A stretch of 64,000 bases of DNA from Hansfordia pulvinata (GCA_006538405.1 BJKQ01000010.1:806001-870000), one strand, 5' to 3'. Numbered from the stretch's first letter, positions 25,706 to 39,132 are shown. Program-made: numbers and translations. Notes: generated by a model from the letters alone, not told the origin.

Positions 25706-28206
25706 GGGTCCCTACTGTCCAGGGTCTTGCTCTGTGACCCGGCAGCCCAGAGACCAACGACACTGTGACGAACCTGAAGCTGTTGGCCGAGCTGGTGTGC
25801 CTGACGCGCTCGAAGCAGCAGTCGGAGGGCCTGCTCCTGTATGCCGCGACTCTGGTGCTTCTCCTCCTCCTCCTCGAATCTGGCTGCCCCCTGTAACGGC
25901 AGATGGAGCCCGGGAGTCTTCAACGACTGCAGTGTCCCCATAGCGTATAGCCAGGGAACTAAGAGTCTCGAGTATCCTACCTGTTCAGCTACTGAATCGG
26001 CAGGCGAGATCAAACGCAGTTCGTAGGCGGCCCCATCGCTGGTGTCGCGCAGAGCAGATGGCGCGCGTCGGTCCGCTCCGTATTCGAGACCGAGCCTCAC
26101 AGCCTTCTTTCGGCAGTCGCCTTCTTCAGGGCGTTTGTGTCCTAGGTGTAATCTCGTGCCCTCCTCGAGCCACCATCGACACGGCAGCTCGTCAGTCGAG
26201 ATATGCTCCCTCATTCAACCGCGAAGTGAAGTGGACGCCAGTAGCAGCGACTCTCTGGCAACCGAGAGGAATGAGCGAATGTGCTGCGTCAAACGACACC
26301 AGTCACCCAAGGCTTCCGGATCCTGATGTCCGGGCAATACTCCCCATAACGCCCAGGCTGGCTGTCCGACAAGGGAAACGGGGCCGAACCAGACTCAACC
26401 GGGCTCGTCCCTGGCGGTGCGGCCAGAGGATCTCTCAGCCGTGAGACCACGGAATCCAAAGGTCTTCAATGAGGACACGACAACCACCCACCAGCAACCT
26501 GTGCTCAATACGCACCTCCTCACTCGGCCATCCCCACCCTGTACCACAGCCCGATATTCGACTGATCTAGATCAACCCAGAAAAGCCCATGCCATGGCAA
26601 GCCGCTGGTGACCAACGAGTCGAATCCGCGATTACGCTCCCCGCGTCGAGACTGATTCGCGCCCGGCCGTGTGACCTAGAAACGCAATCCTCTCAAGCTG
26701 CCTGCTCATCATCTAACCCCCTCCTCCCTGGGCAGCCCAAAGAAACGATAGGATACGACAGCAGATGGCGCCCCCCAGCATCGCTCCAGACGCGATACCA
26801 GACAGCCCTCTCGAGCCAGCCGGCCTCCCCCAAAGACCTACAAACACGCACAGCCAGCCAGTCCTCCAAGACCGACAAACACGCCGAGCCGGCCACACGA
26901 AAGGCACGAAACCAGCACTGAAAACCCTCGATCTGCCCACACGCTGTCCCCTGTCCCAAGCAAACGTAACCAACTGTATACCTACCCCTCTACCGCCAGA
27001 ACGGGCCAACCAGTCAAGACAATCCTGTCAACTAAAGCCCCCCCCCCTTTTTTCCCAGGCAGTCCACCCCAACGTAAAGAGACCGCCGAGCCGCCGGGAC
27101 ACAGCAAACGCAAACGCGAGATCTACGCTTCCAACGGAACGAGCCCGCACCATCTCCCGTCAGCCACACAAACCAGCCCAGCCCATCAGCCCTCCGGTTG
27201 TAAGCCCGCGCACCAAGCAAGGCCACCTGCCTGGAGACCGGACGGCGCCGCAGACAGGAGACACGAGAGATGTAGCGCAACTTTAAAAAGTCATGATGGG
27301 TCTTCAAAACCGGAACCACTGCTTGACTTGGTGGCGCGGGTCCGCACCTTTGAGCCGCGGAATCATCACTCGGTGGTTCACCGGTGGGGCTGCCGTCGGA
27401 TCACTGGTTCTCTCCTCTTGCAGTCGGCTGGTCATCGCGTCTTTCTTGGTTACGGCATTAATGAAAGTGGGTGTTTTCTATTGGACTCAGATAACTCGAC
27501 ATTCACAGGCCACGTGCCTGCGCCTGCTCATAACCCGGCACGCCAGATCTCCCCATTCATCCTGAGCAAGCGCGGCGCGGTACCAGCAACCAAAATCAAG
27601 ACGCATGCTCAAATTGCAACACGGAAAATCATCGTATTAAGGCTGCAACCATCGTCGTAGCCACCCATATACCAAGCCACCTAATCATTCCCGGCCCGTC
27701 CCTTCCATATCCATGCCCTCATGAATAAAGAAATATCATCAGTCGTCAGCTAGGAAACCCAGACAATGCCCCCATCCACGCCCCTCGCCATTAAACCCGA
27801 ATGGCGGAGCGTGGATATACCCCAAGATACATAGGAGATTCGTTAGGAAGACGATGAGGCGCACAGGGTATCAGTCGGAAGTATGCGATCGTTGGAGGGA
27901 AACAAACGGGACCAAGGAAAATGCAAGACGCCCGATTCGCTAGTGCCTGGCTCAAACGCCGTGGAAGGATCAAATCAAAACAAAAGGAGAGGAACGCAAA
28001 GAGCTGAGGGGTGTGCGCCTCGGGGAGGATGTGGCTGGAGGGCAAGTCGGATGCCTAGTCGGATGCCTGGCTGGACCCAGCCGCATAGCCTAGGGCAGCT
28101 TGCGCCACGAAACAGGATGACCCACTCAATGCCATGTGTCGAACATCGCGAATCGGCCCCGCCCTATGCGCGCGTGGTGGGCGGACAGGATGCCTCAGGG
28201 TGGCAG
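25706..28206. other. Intergenic region between F-box and C2H2 genes
   Basis: This 2.5 kb lies between the 3' ends of two convergent genes. No supported gene was found. A 173-codon frame at 26765-27286 is rich in Pro, Gln, Arg and Thr and has no domain. The region presumably holds the 3' untranslated regions of both neighbours. It has fewer simple repeats than the other intergenic stretches. Confidence 0.55.
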
Positions 28207-30510
28207 TTATCTGCCGTGCGTGGCGGCGTTCACCAGAGTCTCCAGTCGACCCGGACCCAGCTGCGGCACCGGCGCCGGCGGCGCCTCTCTGGCAGGGAAC
28301 CCCGGGAACTGATCAATGTTAGGGTGGATCATTCTCTCCGCTCTGGCCACCCGCTCGGGACTCGCTTCCCTGTGGACGGCGACGCCGTTGCGCCAGGCGC
28401 TGCGGCGGGGGTCGCGCGAGATGATGGGGGCCGACAGTGTGTGCTGGTGTCCAACCTTGCGTGGGCTGCGGCTTCTGGGGCGCTCATGCTGGACAATGAC
28501 GGGCGCGTGTTCGAAGCGGACCATCTGCTGGCGAACCCGCTCCACATCGGGGTCGACAGCGCGGTACGCTTCCTGCGCGGCGTCGACAGCTCGGTATGCA
28601 TCTTGCGCCCAGGCGCCGGCTCCGTCCTTGGGCGGGGTTGCGCGGTTTGCCGAGTCCAACTTGGTGAGCCCTCTGTGCAGACCCATGTTCCAGTTGCCAC
28701 GGGTGTCGGTTGCAGCACTCGAAGACATTGTGTGCTGGTGCGCAGTTGCTGGGCGCGCGTTGTCCGGGGCCATCAGGGGCTGGGGCCGAGCAGGGGACGC
28801 AGGGCGATGCGGCAGCGGGGGCAGGTCCTGCAGGAACGACGCGATGCCTGGTAGCCTGACCTGACCGCCGTGCTGGTCGGAGGAGGGCTCGCGAGGCTGG
28901 GTCGAGAAATCAGGTCGCGGCGCCGCGGGGCTCAGGTGATATTGAGCGGGCGGGCTCGGGTGCACGCCGGCATGGTTCGACTCTGGGTGCCACGTGCGGC
29001 GTCTCCAAGCCTCGTCTTCGTTGGAAGACGAGACTGCCCGCAGGTGACCTGAGGGGGCCGACGATGCGAGGGTACCGTAGGCGGGGTACTCGTTGGCGGC
29101 GGGCCCGGGCGGGCCCGAACCATGCTCAAATTGTGGACGGCGCGCGCCCGGGTACTGGGCTGCTTCAAAGGGGATCCCGCTAGATGGCACACTGAGGCGA
29201 CGTTCCGAGGGCTGCGCCGTGGTGCCTGCGTACATGCTCCGGGAGCGGGAGTGAGATGCCGCGGGCGCGGCCAGAGGGCCCCAGCGCGGGCTGCTTTGAG
29301 TCGTTGAGAACGTCGAGGATGGCGTGCTGAACTCGCCCGGAGATGGCCCACGGGCAGAGTACCCCGGCCGTTCGTTAGCAGGGTACGGCTCGTGAGTCAT
29401 GATGACGGGCGTCGGCTGGGGCCGGCCATGGGGCGCGTAGCTGTCGAGGTTAGAGGGGATGGTGCCGATGTTCGAAGTGGATAGCGATTTGCCATGGCCG
29501 CGAGCAGGAACCCCAAGGCTTCCAGCCGTCGACGAGCGCGCACGGCTGGGATGCCGCATGCTGTCGGTGCGGACTTGGCGCTGGTATCTGGTGCCCGAGG
29601 CGGCCAGCGACGTGTTGGGAATCTCCTCGTTGACGTGGACTGTTTGTGCGTGCTGGCGCAGGTTGTCCAGGCGCGAGAACTTCCTCTGGCAGTGGCACGT
29701 AAAGGGACGCTCGCCAGTGTGTTTCCTGGGGACGTGTTAGCAGGCGAAAGAGGCAGGCGGGCGGGCGGCGACGTACCGGATATGCCTAGCAAGATGCTCG
29801 CTGCGGGTGAAGCTTAGATTGCAGGGAGGGAAGTCGGTGCAGAAAAACCTCTGGGACTTCTTCTTCTTGCCTGATTTCGGGTTGCCGTCGCCGTCGGCGG
29901 AGTGGTGCTCGTCGTCGCTCATGTCGCTCTCGTGGCCTTCGCTGTTGTTATCGGCGCGCTCGTCTCCCTCTACACCACCCATGTCTGTGTCTTCCGAGTC
30001 CCTTCTCCTCTTCTTCACTTGCGGCGCCTTCTGAGAGGAGTGGCGGGTGCGCGAGCCGGGAGACGACTCGGGACCGGAGGAGGCATCTTCCTCGATGCTG
30101 TCGGGGATCTTGATGGACGCAGGAAACGGCGAGCTGGGGAGCGGGAGCTGGGTGTATGACGGCGGTCCTCTGTGTCGGGGCAGCGGCGGCGTGGGCGGGA
30201 GGTACGCCATTTGCGAGGATATGTGAGGGTCACGGGCTGCGTTGGGGTCGTCGTGGACGTCAGTCGGCTGCTGCTGGGCCTCGGGCCTCTGCTGGTGAGC
30301 CTGGCGGTGGTGGGGATCTTGTTGCTGCTGTTGCTGCTGTTGATGGTGATGGTGTCGCTGTTGTCGCTGCTGCGGGAGAGCGTCGTGGAGCCAGACGGTG
30401 TGGTCAGGCGTTTTCGCAGTCGTGTTGGCGGATGGGATGGGGACGAGGGTGCTGCGATGATCCCAAGGACTGCGGGTGTGGAGGACGTTGATAGGTGTGA
30501 AGACAGCCAT
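28207..30510 (-). CDS. C2H2 zinc-finger transcription factor (Usv1/Rgm1/RfeC-like)
   Basis: Two exons: 30510-29777 and 29725-28207, giving 750 residues. The 51-bp intron has donor GTACGT, branch GCTAAC and acceptor CAG. It falls inside a codon (CG|G) between the two zinc fingers, so splicing is needed to join HLARHIR to KHTGERPF. Finger 1 is C-x5-C-x12-H-x3-H. Finger 2 has the shortened CHC pair ([17 protein letters not shown]) followed by AQTVH. Paired fingers of this form occur in fungal regulators such as yeast Usv1 and Rgm1 and Aspergillus RfeC; they bind stress-response-element-like sites. The N-terminal 220 residues contain His/Gln runs and a basic KKRRR patch likely to be a nuclear signal. 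The C-terminal 470 residues are Pro/Ser/Arg-rich and probably disordered. The precise orthologue and target genes are not known. Confidence 0.9.
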
Positions 30511-33500
30511 GACTCTGCTGGGGGAGAAGCAAGTGTGGGAGAGGCCGACAGTTAAGACGGATCGGAGGGTGGGTATGGAAGTGGGCTAGCCACGCGCACT
30601 TCCGGAACGGCGAGCAAGGTACCAGTACTTGTGTGGAGGGGGGGGGGGCGCCTCGAGCTGCCTGCTGAGGCCCAGTGCCTGCATGTGGGCTGCTGAGGTG
30701 CTCGGCGTACGGGCCGCTGGCCAGTCCAGTAACTCCGGGTGTGTGTCACCACGGTCTGCAGACGCCGCGGGAGGGGAGAGGTACCGGCCGTGGGAGGGAG
30801 GGGGAGAGGGAGGGCAGACGGAGGCGTCACGTCGTGGATGGGTTGGGGCAGGCAGCGGCAGCCCTACCTTGGGTACATGTAGCGGCCAAGGTGAGTGGTG
30901 TGTACGAGTACTCGGTCGGGGTGGGGACTGTCCTCGGGTGGGCTGGCTGGGCCCGACTTGCGATCCAGGGCGATGTGCGATACGATGCGTGCGGCGCCCT
31001 GGGCTGGGCTGGGCCGGGCTGGCGGTGCGTGCCTGTGCTAACGCGCGGGCTACTGCGGTGCCTGTGGCTAAATCAATGTACCTACATATCGGCAGGGTAC
31101 CGCATGTACAAGCAGACACGCAGGGCCGGCGCAGGTACTGCAGTCGCCACCGAGGCAGGGGCCGGTACCTGAAGCGCGCGGGTGTCTGTCAGTGCAGGCA
31201 GGTGCTCCTCGAAACGGCTTGGGGTGGAACAGTCAAAGGGAAGCGGAGGCGGAAGCGGAAGGGGGACTTGTGGGAAGGCACGGAAGGGAGGGAGTGGGTG
31301 GAGGGGGAGTGGGGTGGAGGGGGAGGGGGAGGGGGACTGGTGGCAAGGGCTGAGGGGGTGGGGTTAGCCCGATATGCCCGAGCCGCTGGCCATCCAGATT
31401 CAAGGCACCTGCAGGCACCACCTCGCTGTCCGGGTGTCCGGACTGCCAGAGCCTTGCCTGGGGTACATTCTGGACCCCGCGACTTGAGCAGCGAACACAG
31501 GTATCTTCTCGCCGCGGCAGAGCCAAAGGCACGGGAGGCCGGGAGGCAGGGAAGAGACACACTGGAGACGCTGGAGGTGCTGGGGGACGGCGCTTGGCGG
31601 GTTCAGGGAGCGAGGGGGTGAGACCAGGTGCATGTGCAAGATGTACCCGTACCTCTACACAGGCCGGGAAGCCTGCCTCAGGCTTGTAACTGACCACCAC
31701 CCACAGCCCTGCGGGCCTCTCGAGGGCTGCAGTCCAGTCCAGTGCGTACCTTACCTGACTAGCACGAGCCGCCCGCCCATCGAGGGAGGCATTGGTGAGA
31801 CCCGACGTCTGCAAAGACGTGTGCAGAGAGTGCTCACCATCCAGCGGGCTATCACGTTGACTAACGGACGGTTCGCATCTCAGCTACCAGGGCTCGCACC
31901 TTGCCCACCTAGGACCTGGAGCTGCTTGCCGTGCTGTGCGCGGTGGCGACGGTGGTGGAGTGGCGTTGCTCAAGAGGAGCGGTTTCAGGTTGCTTGTGCG
32001 TCTCACCACGTCGGGAAGGTTGCCAGAAATAAAGACGGGCGGAATTGAGGCCGGAGTGTCGAGCCTCAGATCTGAGCCGGCAGAGGAGTGCGGTCAGATG
32101 CCGCTGGTCCGAGGCAGGCCACCTGCGGCGGTTGACGTTTAGCAGACGGCCCTACGAGTACCAGTGGCATCGAGTTCGGTGGAGGTCGAAGCCATCGGCA
32201 TGGTGTCGGTCCCAGACTGATGCCCAGAAAGGACGACTCGGTACCTCTGGGCGCCAGCAGTACGGATCCGATTCACGTATACCTGTGGTCAGTTGCCGGG
32301 GTCATGTCGGCGTCAAGGGGCCTCACTTTGGCATGCGACCAGCCTCCTCGACCCCGATCTGCCGTCAGCAGCGCCCCCCCACACGCAGGCAGGTATACGA
32401 AGCAATCAGAGCACGCAAAGTGCCCGGACACTAGGTCCAAGCCAAATCGTGCGCGTAGTAGGTCGCTTGAAGCGCAGGCGCAAGGGGCTTCGCTCGTAGT
32501 GTAGTGTGCGTGGGCAAAGGCGGCACCGGATGACGAAACACGCAGCCTGTCGCAGCTAACCAGGTCGGCCGTCTGGCATCGCGTGTCTCAACTAACAGCC
32601 TCGCAAGGTCGACACTTGACGGTCCACGTTCCTGCGGCCCCAGCTGAGGGCGGCGTGGGCGGGCAGGCAGGCAGGCAGAGACACCAGACAGACACGGCTC
32701 AGAACATGTCGCCTTGCATTCCAGCCGGCGCCCTGGCAGTGGGGTTTGGATGCTTACGGCTTGGGCCGACCGCCCAACAAGGCCGGAGAAAGCTTACCAA
32801 CATGCTATCCTGCTCTACTCTATCCCGTGGCTTGATTTAGCACACCGCGCGCGCCAAAAGCTAGCACGTCGACATCGGTTCCGCGGCCTGTACTGGCGCG
32901 GCGCGACGGCTTGAGGAGCATGTTTCGCGATGGGGGAGGTGCTGCGCGTCCGGCGGCTCCAGGCTCGAGGCTGAAGTTGGCGTCCGCTTCTGCACCTGGG
33001 CCGGGCCTGTGCCTGGCGACGTGGGGAGGAAGCCGAGCGACATCGATCTGCCTGCGTGCCCAGCCGGGAATATTGGGGGTTCCTTCTGCTAACTCTGTGC
33101 CGATGGATCAGGTACGGGTGCGCCTCTGGCAACCCAGCAGCTACACGGACGAGCAGGCATGCAGGCAGGCCGGCATGCCTCTGATCGGCTGGCCCTGGGG
33201 AGGGAGGCCATGCCATGCCTTACTGCGGCCTTACTACGAGTGGTAGGTACATGTATGCGGATTGCCTCACGGTGGCGTGCGCACGCCTGCAAGTACCGAG
33301 TACCGGGCGCCGAGCAATAAGGCACCCGAGACAGGGTTGGATGAGAGCGAGGATCGATTGTGTCGATGATCTATTCATCTGCCAGTATGAGCCTCGCAGA
33401 GAGCCGAAGCGGAGGTGAACTCGGACTGCACATAGCTCCCACGCAAGGCGGAGGCGCAGGTGCCAGGCCAAGAGGTGCAACAATGACCCTGGATCGACAC

Positions 33501-36500
33501 ACTCGGGCGGCCAAGGCTCTGCAGGTGTTTGGGCCGGGTCAAGGAATGGGCTTGCTGCTCTCCCGTGCGGGCTCTGCTGCCTCTGCCGCGCTCCCCTGTT
33601 CCTACGACACGTGGAGTGGTGGTGTGCGTGCGGCCAGAGACGAGAGCAGAATATAGCGTGGCAAATCGACCCGCCACCAGGGGAGAGAGAGAGAGAGAGA
33701 GCAAAAAGCCCCGACGAGGGAACGATCGTGCGGCTCTTCCATTGTTGCTGGGGATGGGATGGCAGCTGGCGCGGCGTGGCAGGAGAGGCAATAGGCGCGA
33801 GGAGGGAGCCAGCAGGACCCGCCCGCCGAAAGGGCCGCCGGCGTAGCTGGCGGGTGCGGAGATGCGCGGAGTGCAGGATGGTGGATGGCGCCGGGTGAGG
33901 GATGGATGGAAGAGGGAGGGAGGGATACAGCCCAGTTCGTGTCCCCGTTTATAGGGTGGCGGCCAGCGACTGTGTCTCGGTCAGGCGCAGCTCCACGCCC
34001 AAGGAGACCTGTACCTCAACGAAGGCAGGGCCGTCAGCTGCCCTGACGATGGATGGACGTCGTTCGTGTGTCGTCACGCTTGTCCGCTTGCTTCCAGCGT
34101 CTGGGGCTGCTGGCGTGGAACAACCACCGCCTAGCAAGTGCCTGAACACTAGGTAATGTGCCTCGACCTCAGCACGTGAAAGGAGGTAGGTATCGTCTAT
34201 AGCGCGGATCACGCGTGACACTTCGACAGCCATCCACCAGCGCCCTCGCCAGGACGGCACTAACGGCCCTCCGGCTTCAGCTTCAGCCCTCCCTCCTGAG
34301 CGATGGTCTCAGGGCGTCTCGACTAGTTAGGCCCAACTCGAGCGAACCCACCCTCACCCAGCACACTCCAACGCAGGCCAGTCTTTTCCAGCCCAGCCAA
34401 GCCCAGAGTCGAGCTGTCGCCGGGCTGAACTTGCCCCGACCGCCCAGTCAGCATCGCCGCGCCTGGCACGATCCGTCTTGCCCTACAGGATCGCGGCACC
34501 TCCCCCAGCGCGGCAGGTATCGTCGCCCCTTTGCCCAGGGCTGCTCGCGTGGGTTTCAAGCGCGTTCGTCAGCTAGCAGCCTTGCAGTCCCTCCGCGACG
34601 ATCAATGAGTGGTTCTTGTTATCGGCCGAAGAGGAGGGCGTGATAGCACGTTGCGAGCACTCGTACGCGACCTGGAGCCGCGTGGGGCGCGTTGATGAAT
34701 GTTGAAGCCGGACACGCGCGCCGCATCCCTTTGGCTTCCAGCAGCGCTCGTGCGGAAGCTTGACCAGCCTTTTTTTTTTTCTCTCTCTCTCTCTTTCACA
34801 TGCTTTTCCATGCTCCGAGTTGTGATCGTGTCTGGGCTTGTGCGAATATGCCTACCTGTACCTGTGCTTATACTCACCTAGCTCGTGTACAGTACCTGGC
34901 CCAGGTTGCGAAGATGGCAACAATCAGAAAACTGTGCGCTGCCGGCAGATGGCTCGAGTACTGAACAAGCTAAAAATCAGCAGACCCCGCCAGTCATGAC
35001 CACGGTGAGCGAGAGGAGGTGGGGGGGGCCAACATCGCGGCGCGATCGTTAGCAGGGGCAACCCGACTTTCTCTCCCCCGTGTGCGCTCCCAAGCTTGGA
35101 TATCATTAGATGTTGTTTCTTTGCAAGAGGCGGTCAGGCTGATTCTCTTCTCTCGCCGACGAGAACAAAAAGGGGAGCGAGGGACTGGTATACCAAGAAC
35201 GGTGGTCCACAGCGCAATCGCAAGAAGGCCGGTCATCGTCGCACAGACGGGCGTGTCCGGCACGTTGTGCGGAGCGGAGCAGAATACTCGGATAGGCACT
35301 CGCGCGGTAAGCCCGGGCTGCTTCTCTGCTGCTGAGCACCCAAGCGGCCCGGAGGGGTCCCCGAGATGGATCAGGGGAAGGGCGAGAATGCGGTGCGGGT
35401 AGGGATCGTTCGAGGCAGAGAGAGAGTGAGAGAGATTTTCGTATGCGCAACGTGGACAGGCTGGTTTGGCGTCCTCTTGTCCCATGTGAGCCGAGCACAC
35501 CCCTCCCCGGCTTCATCGTTGATTGGAGCAGGGTCCTGGATCTGGATCGTGTTTGTTCGCAGGGCCGCTCGGTTGCCGTCAAGATGACCCTTGGTGCAGG
35601 GCACGTCTAATCTAACAATAAGGTTGAGGCAGGTAATCAGATCTCGATGTTGGCTTGCCCGTCTGCAGGTGGTGAAGGCGAGCAAGCGCCCATCTGCCGG
35701 GGAGCGACTGGTAATGGCACCGGCTCCCTTGCAAACAGCTTGCTATCGCTATACGGAGTATACGGAGTGTATAAGAAGGACAACAAGAAGAAGCAAGCAA
35801 TTCCTCCACGCCCAGGAGCACAGGGACCAGGGGCAGTCTGGGGCGCTTACAGGCCCCGCGGATACCGGTATGCCCACCACTATCGTCGCCGGGGCTTGCA
35901 TTGGATGGCGGGTACATGGATGTACTCGTATAAGGTTGTTGCCATCACCGCCTGCACCTCGACGATGGGGCCACGCAGTGTCCGAGGAGAGCGAGAAGAG
36001 CCGCGTCTTTCCGCAGGCACCCCTCGTGCCTGCAGGGCCAACACACATGCGGCTCCAGCCCCAGCGCCTCCAACCACCCCGAGGTGCGCAGCGACGAATG
36101 CGCGGTACCCAAGTTTAGGTACTCGTAACCCCTACCTACATGCGCATGCGCGGGGGCGCGCATCGCCGTGTCTCTTGGACAAGCCGCCAAAGTCCATGAT
36201 CCGATCACGCGGCAGGCCTGCGATGCAGCCAGGTCCCAGGAGGTACACTGATTGTCACCTCATGTCGTTTGTGTGAGCCGGACATCAACAGCCCACCCAT
36301 CCGCGAGAGGGACCAAGCCCGCCCGCGCAGACACGCGGCCGCCGGGGCAGCCACTCGCATGCTCGCTCGGGTACGAGTGCCTCAAGCTAGGCGCATGTAT
36401 GTGTGTACGCGTAGGTGAGTGATTCCGCAGGGAGAGGCCTAAGTTAGTCTCGACTCGCTCGGGAGGGGGGAAGCCTCGTAAGCAGCTGAAAAAGCCACAG

Positions 36501-36853
36501 GCGTAGTCCCGGCCCGAGGGGGACGGGGGCGCACGGGCTGTGTGTCCAGTCGGTGGCTGGCTGGCTGGCTGGCTGGTAGTGGTGATAGTGTCGCGACGGA
36601 AGGGGCCCGATATCCTCTCGTATCTCATCATTCGTGAGCAGCCAAAGGTGTCTGGTCTGGTATAGCAAGCTTCCGCCCCAGCAGAGTGTTGACGTCTTCC
36701 AGATACATTAGGTACGGTAGGCGCCCGAGACTGGAAGCCAGAGCTGAAGGCAGCCCGACTGTAGGTGGGTGCCCCCGAGTTGGGCACATTGGATGTATCG
36801 AGAATAAGGTACAGGATGTACCCGTACATGTGCCTGGCGGCTGGCTTGACCTA

Positions 36854-36870
36854 GGTACCTAGGTACTCGC
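36854..36870 (+). repeat. Composite dispersed motif, copy 3
   Basis: GGTACCTAGGTACTCGC, identical to the copy at 7694 except for the last base. It is preceded by ACCTA, so the local sequence is a double palindrome CCTAGGTACCTAGG. Confidence 0.6.
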
Positions 36871-37106
36871 CCACCCGAAAGACGGCGATGACGACGATAA
36901 GGCCAACGCAGAGATCTGCAGGGCAGGGCAGGGCGCAGCAGACCTGCTCCAGGCACGAGACGAAGAAGAGGGGCGGGGGGCGCCAGACGGACTCGTCGAG
37001 GGCCGGGGCAAGGCGACGATTGGCCGGCGGGCGGCTCCCACGCAATCGCAGACGCAGCCAACGGGAAGCCGGCGAGCGACTGATTGATGCGCAAGCGACT
37101 GTGGTG

Positions 37107-37148
37107 CGATGCGATGCGGTGCGATGCGGTGCGATGCCAGGGGCAGGC

Positions 37149-37205
<57 letters not shown>

Positions 37206-37264
37206 GCAGACAGCAGACAGCAGACAGCAGACAGCAGACAGCAGACAGCAGACAGCAGACAGAC
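37107..37264 (+). repeat. Compound microsatellite: GCGATGCGGT, then (ACAG)n, then (CAGCAGA)n
   Basis: Three arrays sit next to each other. 37107-37138 has imperfect GCGAT/GCGGT pentamers. 37147-37206 is about 15 copies of ACAG. 37203-37264 is about eight copies of the heptamer CAGCAGA. The heptamer looks like the tetramer with an added CAG. The minus-strand translation is a Cys/Ser/Val/Leu repeat and is not taken as coding. Confidence 0.9.
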
Positions 37265-37639
37265 CACTGCGAGCCTGGTACCTACGGTTGAGCAAGGTAC
37301 GGGTACATCTTCTGTTAGGCCCAGCGTGTACCAAGTCGTATACGAGTACGTGCTGCCTGTACTGGTGGGGGAGGTACGAAGCGACTGGAGGCATGCGGTC
37401 TGGCTTGTGATCCAAACCTCGATGCTTCATCCCGGCTTCGGGCTCGAGACCTGGACCCCGTCCGGCCGGCCCTCTCCCCCGTATCCCTGCCGCAGCTCGC
37501 TCGCCCTTGGTCAGGTCAGGTCAGTCGTGCTGTCAGCCAGCCTCCATATTTCTGTTCTAGCTCGTCCACGCACACGATACCTTTGATCAGTGTCCACCAG
37601 GCGAGAGGCACGAACGGTGCCTGCCGCGTACCGCCACAT

Positions 37640-37653
37640 CCCCCCCCCCCCCC
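37640..37653 (+). repeat. Poly-C tract, 14 bases
   Basis: An uninterrupted run of 14 C, about 380 bases after the ACAG/CAGCAGA arrays. Confidence 0.85.
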
Positions 37654-37883
37654 AAAGCTCCGCACGGCACTGCCGGCCCCCCTCTCGGGCGAGATAAGGC
37701 ACCGGGCAGGGCAGCATCGGCGGCTCCAGGGGCATTGGGACCAGTCATCCTGCTATTCCGAGGTCTTGTGATGGCTCACACCCTCAAGCAAGGTCTCGTA
37801 CTCAAGGTACCCGCCTCTCCAGCCACCCGGCGCCACGCCCACAGCTCGGGCCCGGACCCCTCGCGCAGCACTGGTGGAGTGGT

Positions 37884-37938
37884 GCATCATCATTATCATC
37901 ATCATCACCACCACCACCACCACCATCATCATCATCAT
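37884..37938 (+). repeat. CAT/CAC trinucleotide array
   Basis: About 18 units of CAT and CAC. It would read as poly-His on the plus strand, but no gene is supported around it. Confidence 0.85.
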
Positions 37939-38474
37939 ATTTGCCGCCCGTCACTATCGTCACGCGCATTGCCTCCGGGGGCGAGTGCCTGGCTGAACTG
38001 GGTGCAGGGCACGAGAAAGGTACAGGTGCGGCCAACATATGCTGCTCTCTCCAGATCTGCACCTCCTCCCAGCCCGGCGGGATACACTACGTCAGGTACG
38101 TACGCGTATTGGAGAATAAGAGGGGGGCTGGTGTCTGTTTCGACGCCGCCATGCGAACTGATTCACGTCTTGGATGGCGCAGAGACAACGCGTGCCCAGA
38201 GATGAAGATTAGGACCCAGACGAGGACGAGGACGAAGAAGCATACGAGTAAGCAGATGGAGCAGCAAGCCTCGCGACATCACGCGCTGCCTGCTCACTTG
38301 GATGCCCCTGTCTGTCGGCAAGTCTGTACGAGTGCGGGCAGGGCTTGGCTGCCAGGCATGTCTGCACAGGAGGAGAACTAAGCGGGCTGACGAACAGCCA
38401 CGAGCTCCAGCTTCCAGCTGCTACTTGGGTAGCCGGGGAGGCTAGGTCCATCTCCCGTGGCACCCGAGTCAACA

Positions 38475-38477
38475 GGC

Positions 38478-38509
<32 letters not shown>
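38475..38509 (+). repeat. Hexamer array GTTGTC
   Basis: Five to six copies of GTTGTC ending in GTTGTCGCTG. No gene is associated with it. Confidence 0.8.
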
Positions 38510-39072
38510 CTGACTACACACCGCCAGCATGATGGACCCGTGGCTGTCTGGACGCCGCAGTGCGTTTCTGTTTTCCCATGTGAACGCCATTACACTTTTC
38601 CCCTCCCAACGATGGCCGGCCGCTCATCGCACCGTAGCTCCACGCATGGTATGGAATGACACACGGCAAGGCAGTGCGTCTACACCTTGACGACACCAGT
38701 CAGACTAGTGTAGGGTGCGGGTGCGACTGTCGGGGACCATGATCGGCACTTGGTTCAGACGCAACACCCCCCCCCCTAAGCCTCCGAGATCTGTATTCCA
38801 GCCGGGGCATCGAGCGGGGCACCCTTACCGGCCTACACACCTACCTCACTCACCTTAACCTTGGGTACCTCTAGGGTAGGGATAACCTCGCCATTGATCA
38901 TCTCCATGGCCCGAGGAGGCCAATGAGCACAAGGTGTGGGCAGGGGCACACACCATCTCCATCATCATCATCATCAACACCACCCACGTCCGAGCACGCA
39001 CCCGTCTCCAAGTACAGGACGAGCGAGCTGGCCCCAAGTGGCTGGCTTCTGCTTGCACATGCGCGTGCCTGT

Positions 39073-39132
39073 CCTGTCCTGTCCTGTCCTGTTCTGCCCT
39101 GCCCTGTCCTAAGCTGCCCTGTCCTGCCCTGG
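39073..39132 (+). repeat. Pentamer array (TGTCC / TGCCC)
   Basis: Imperfect repeats of CCTGT and CCTGC over about 60 bases, giving a strongly pyrimidine-rich plus strand. Confidence 0.75.

Noticed and set aside
27883..28854. 323-codon plus-strand frame
   Set aside because: Antisense to the second exon of the C2H2 gene; a shadow of its codon bias.
30629..31621. 330-codon plus-strand frame upstream of the C2H2 gene
   Set aside because: Gly/Arg/Trp-rich composition from G-rich low-complexity DNA, no domain; it lies where the C2H2 promoter and leader should be.
37141..37264. CRISPR-like regular repeats
   Set aside because: Short perfect tandem units without spacers, in a eukaryotic genome; a microsatellite.
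36708..37430. 240-codon minus-strand frame with a Cys/Ser/Val repeat
   Set aside because: The repeated peptide is the translation of the ACAG/CAGCAGA microsatellites; not evidence for a repeat protein.
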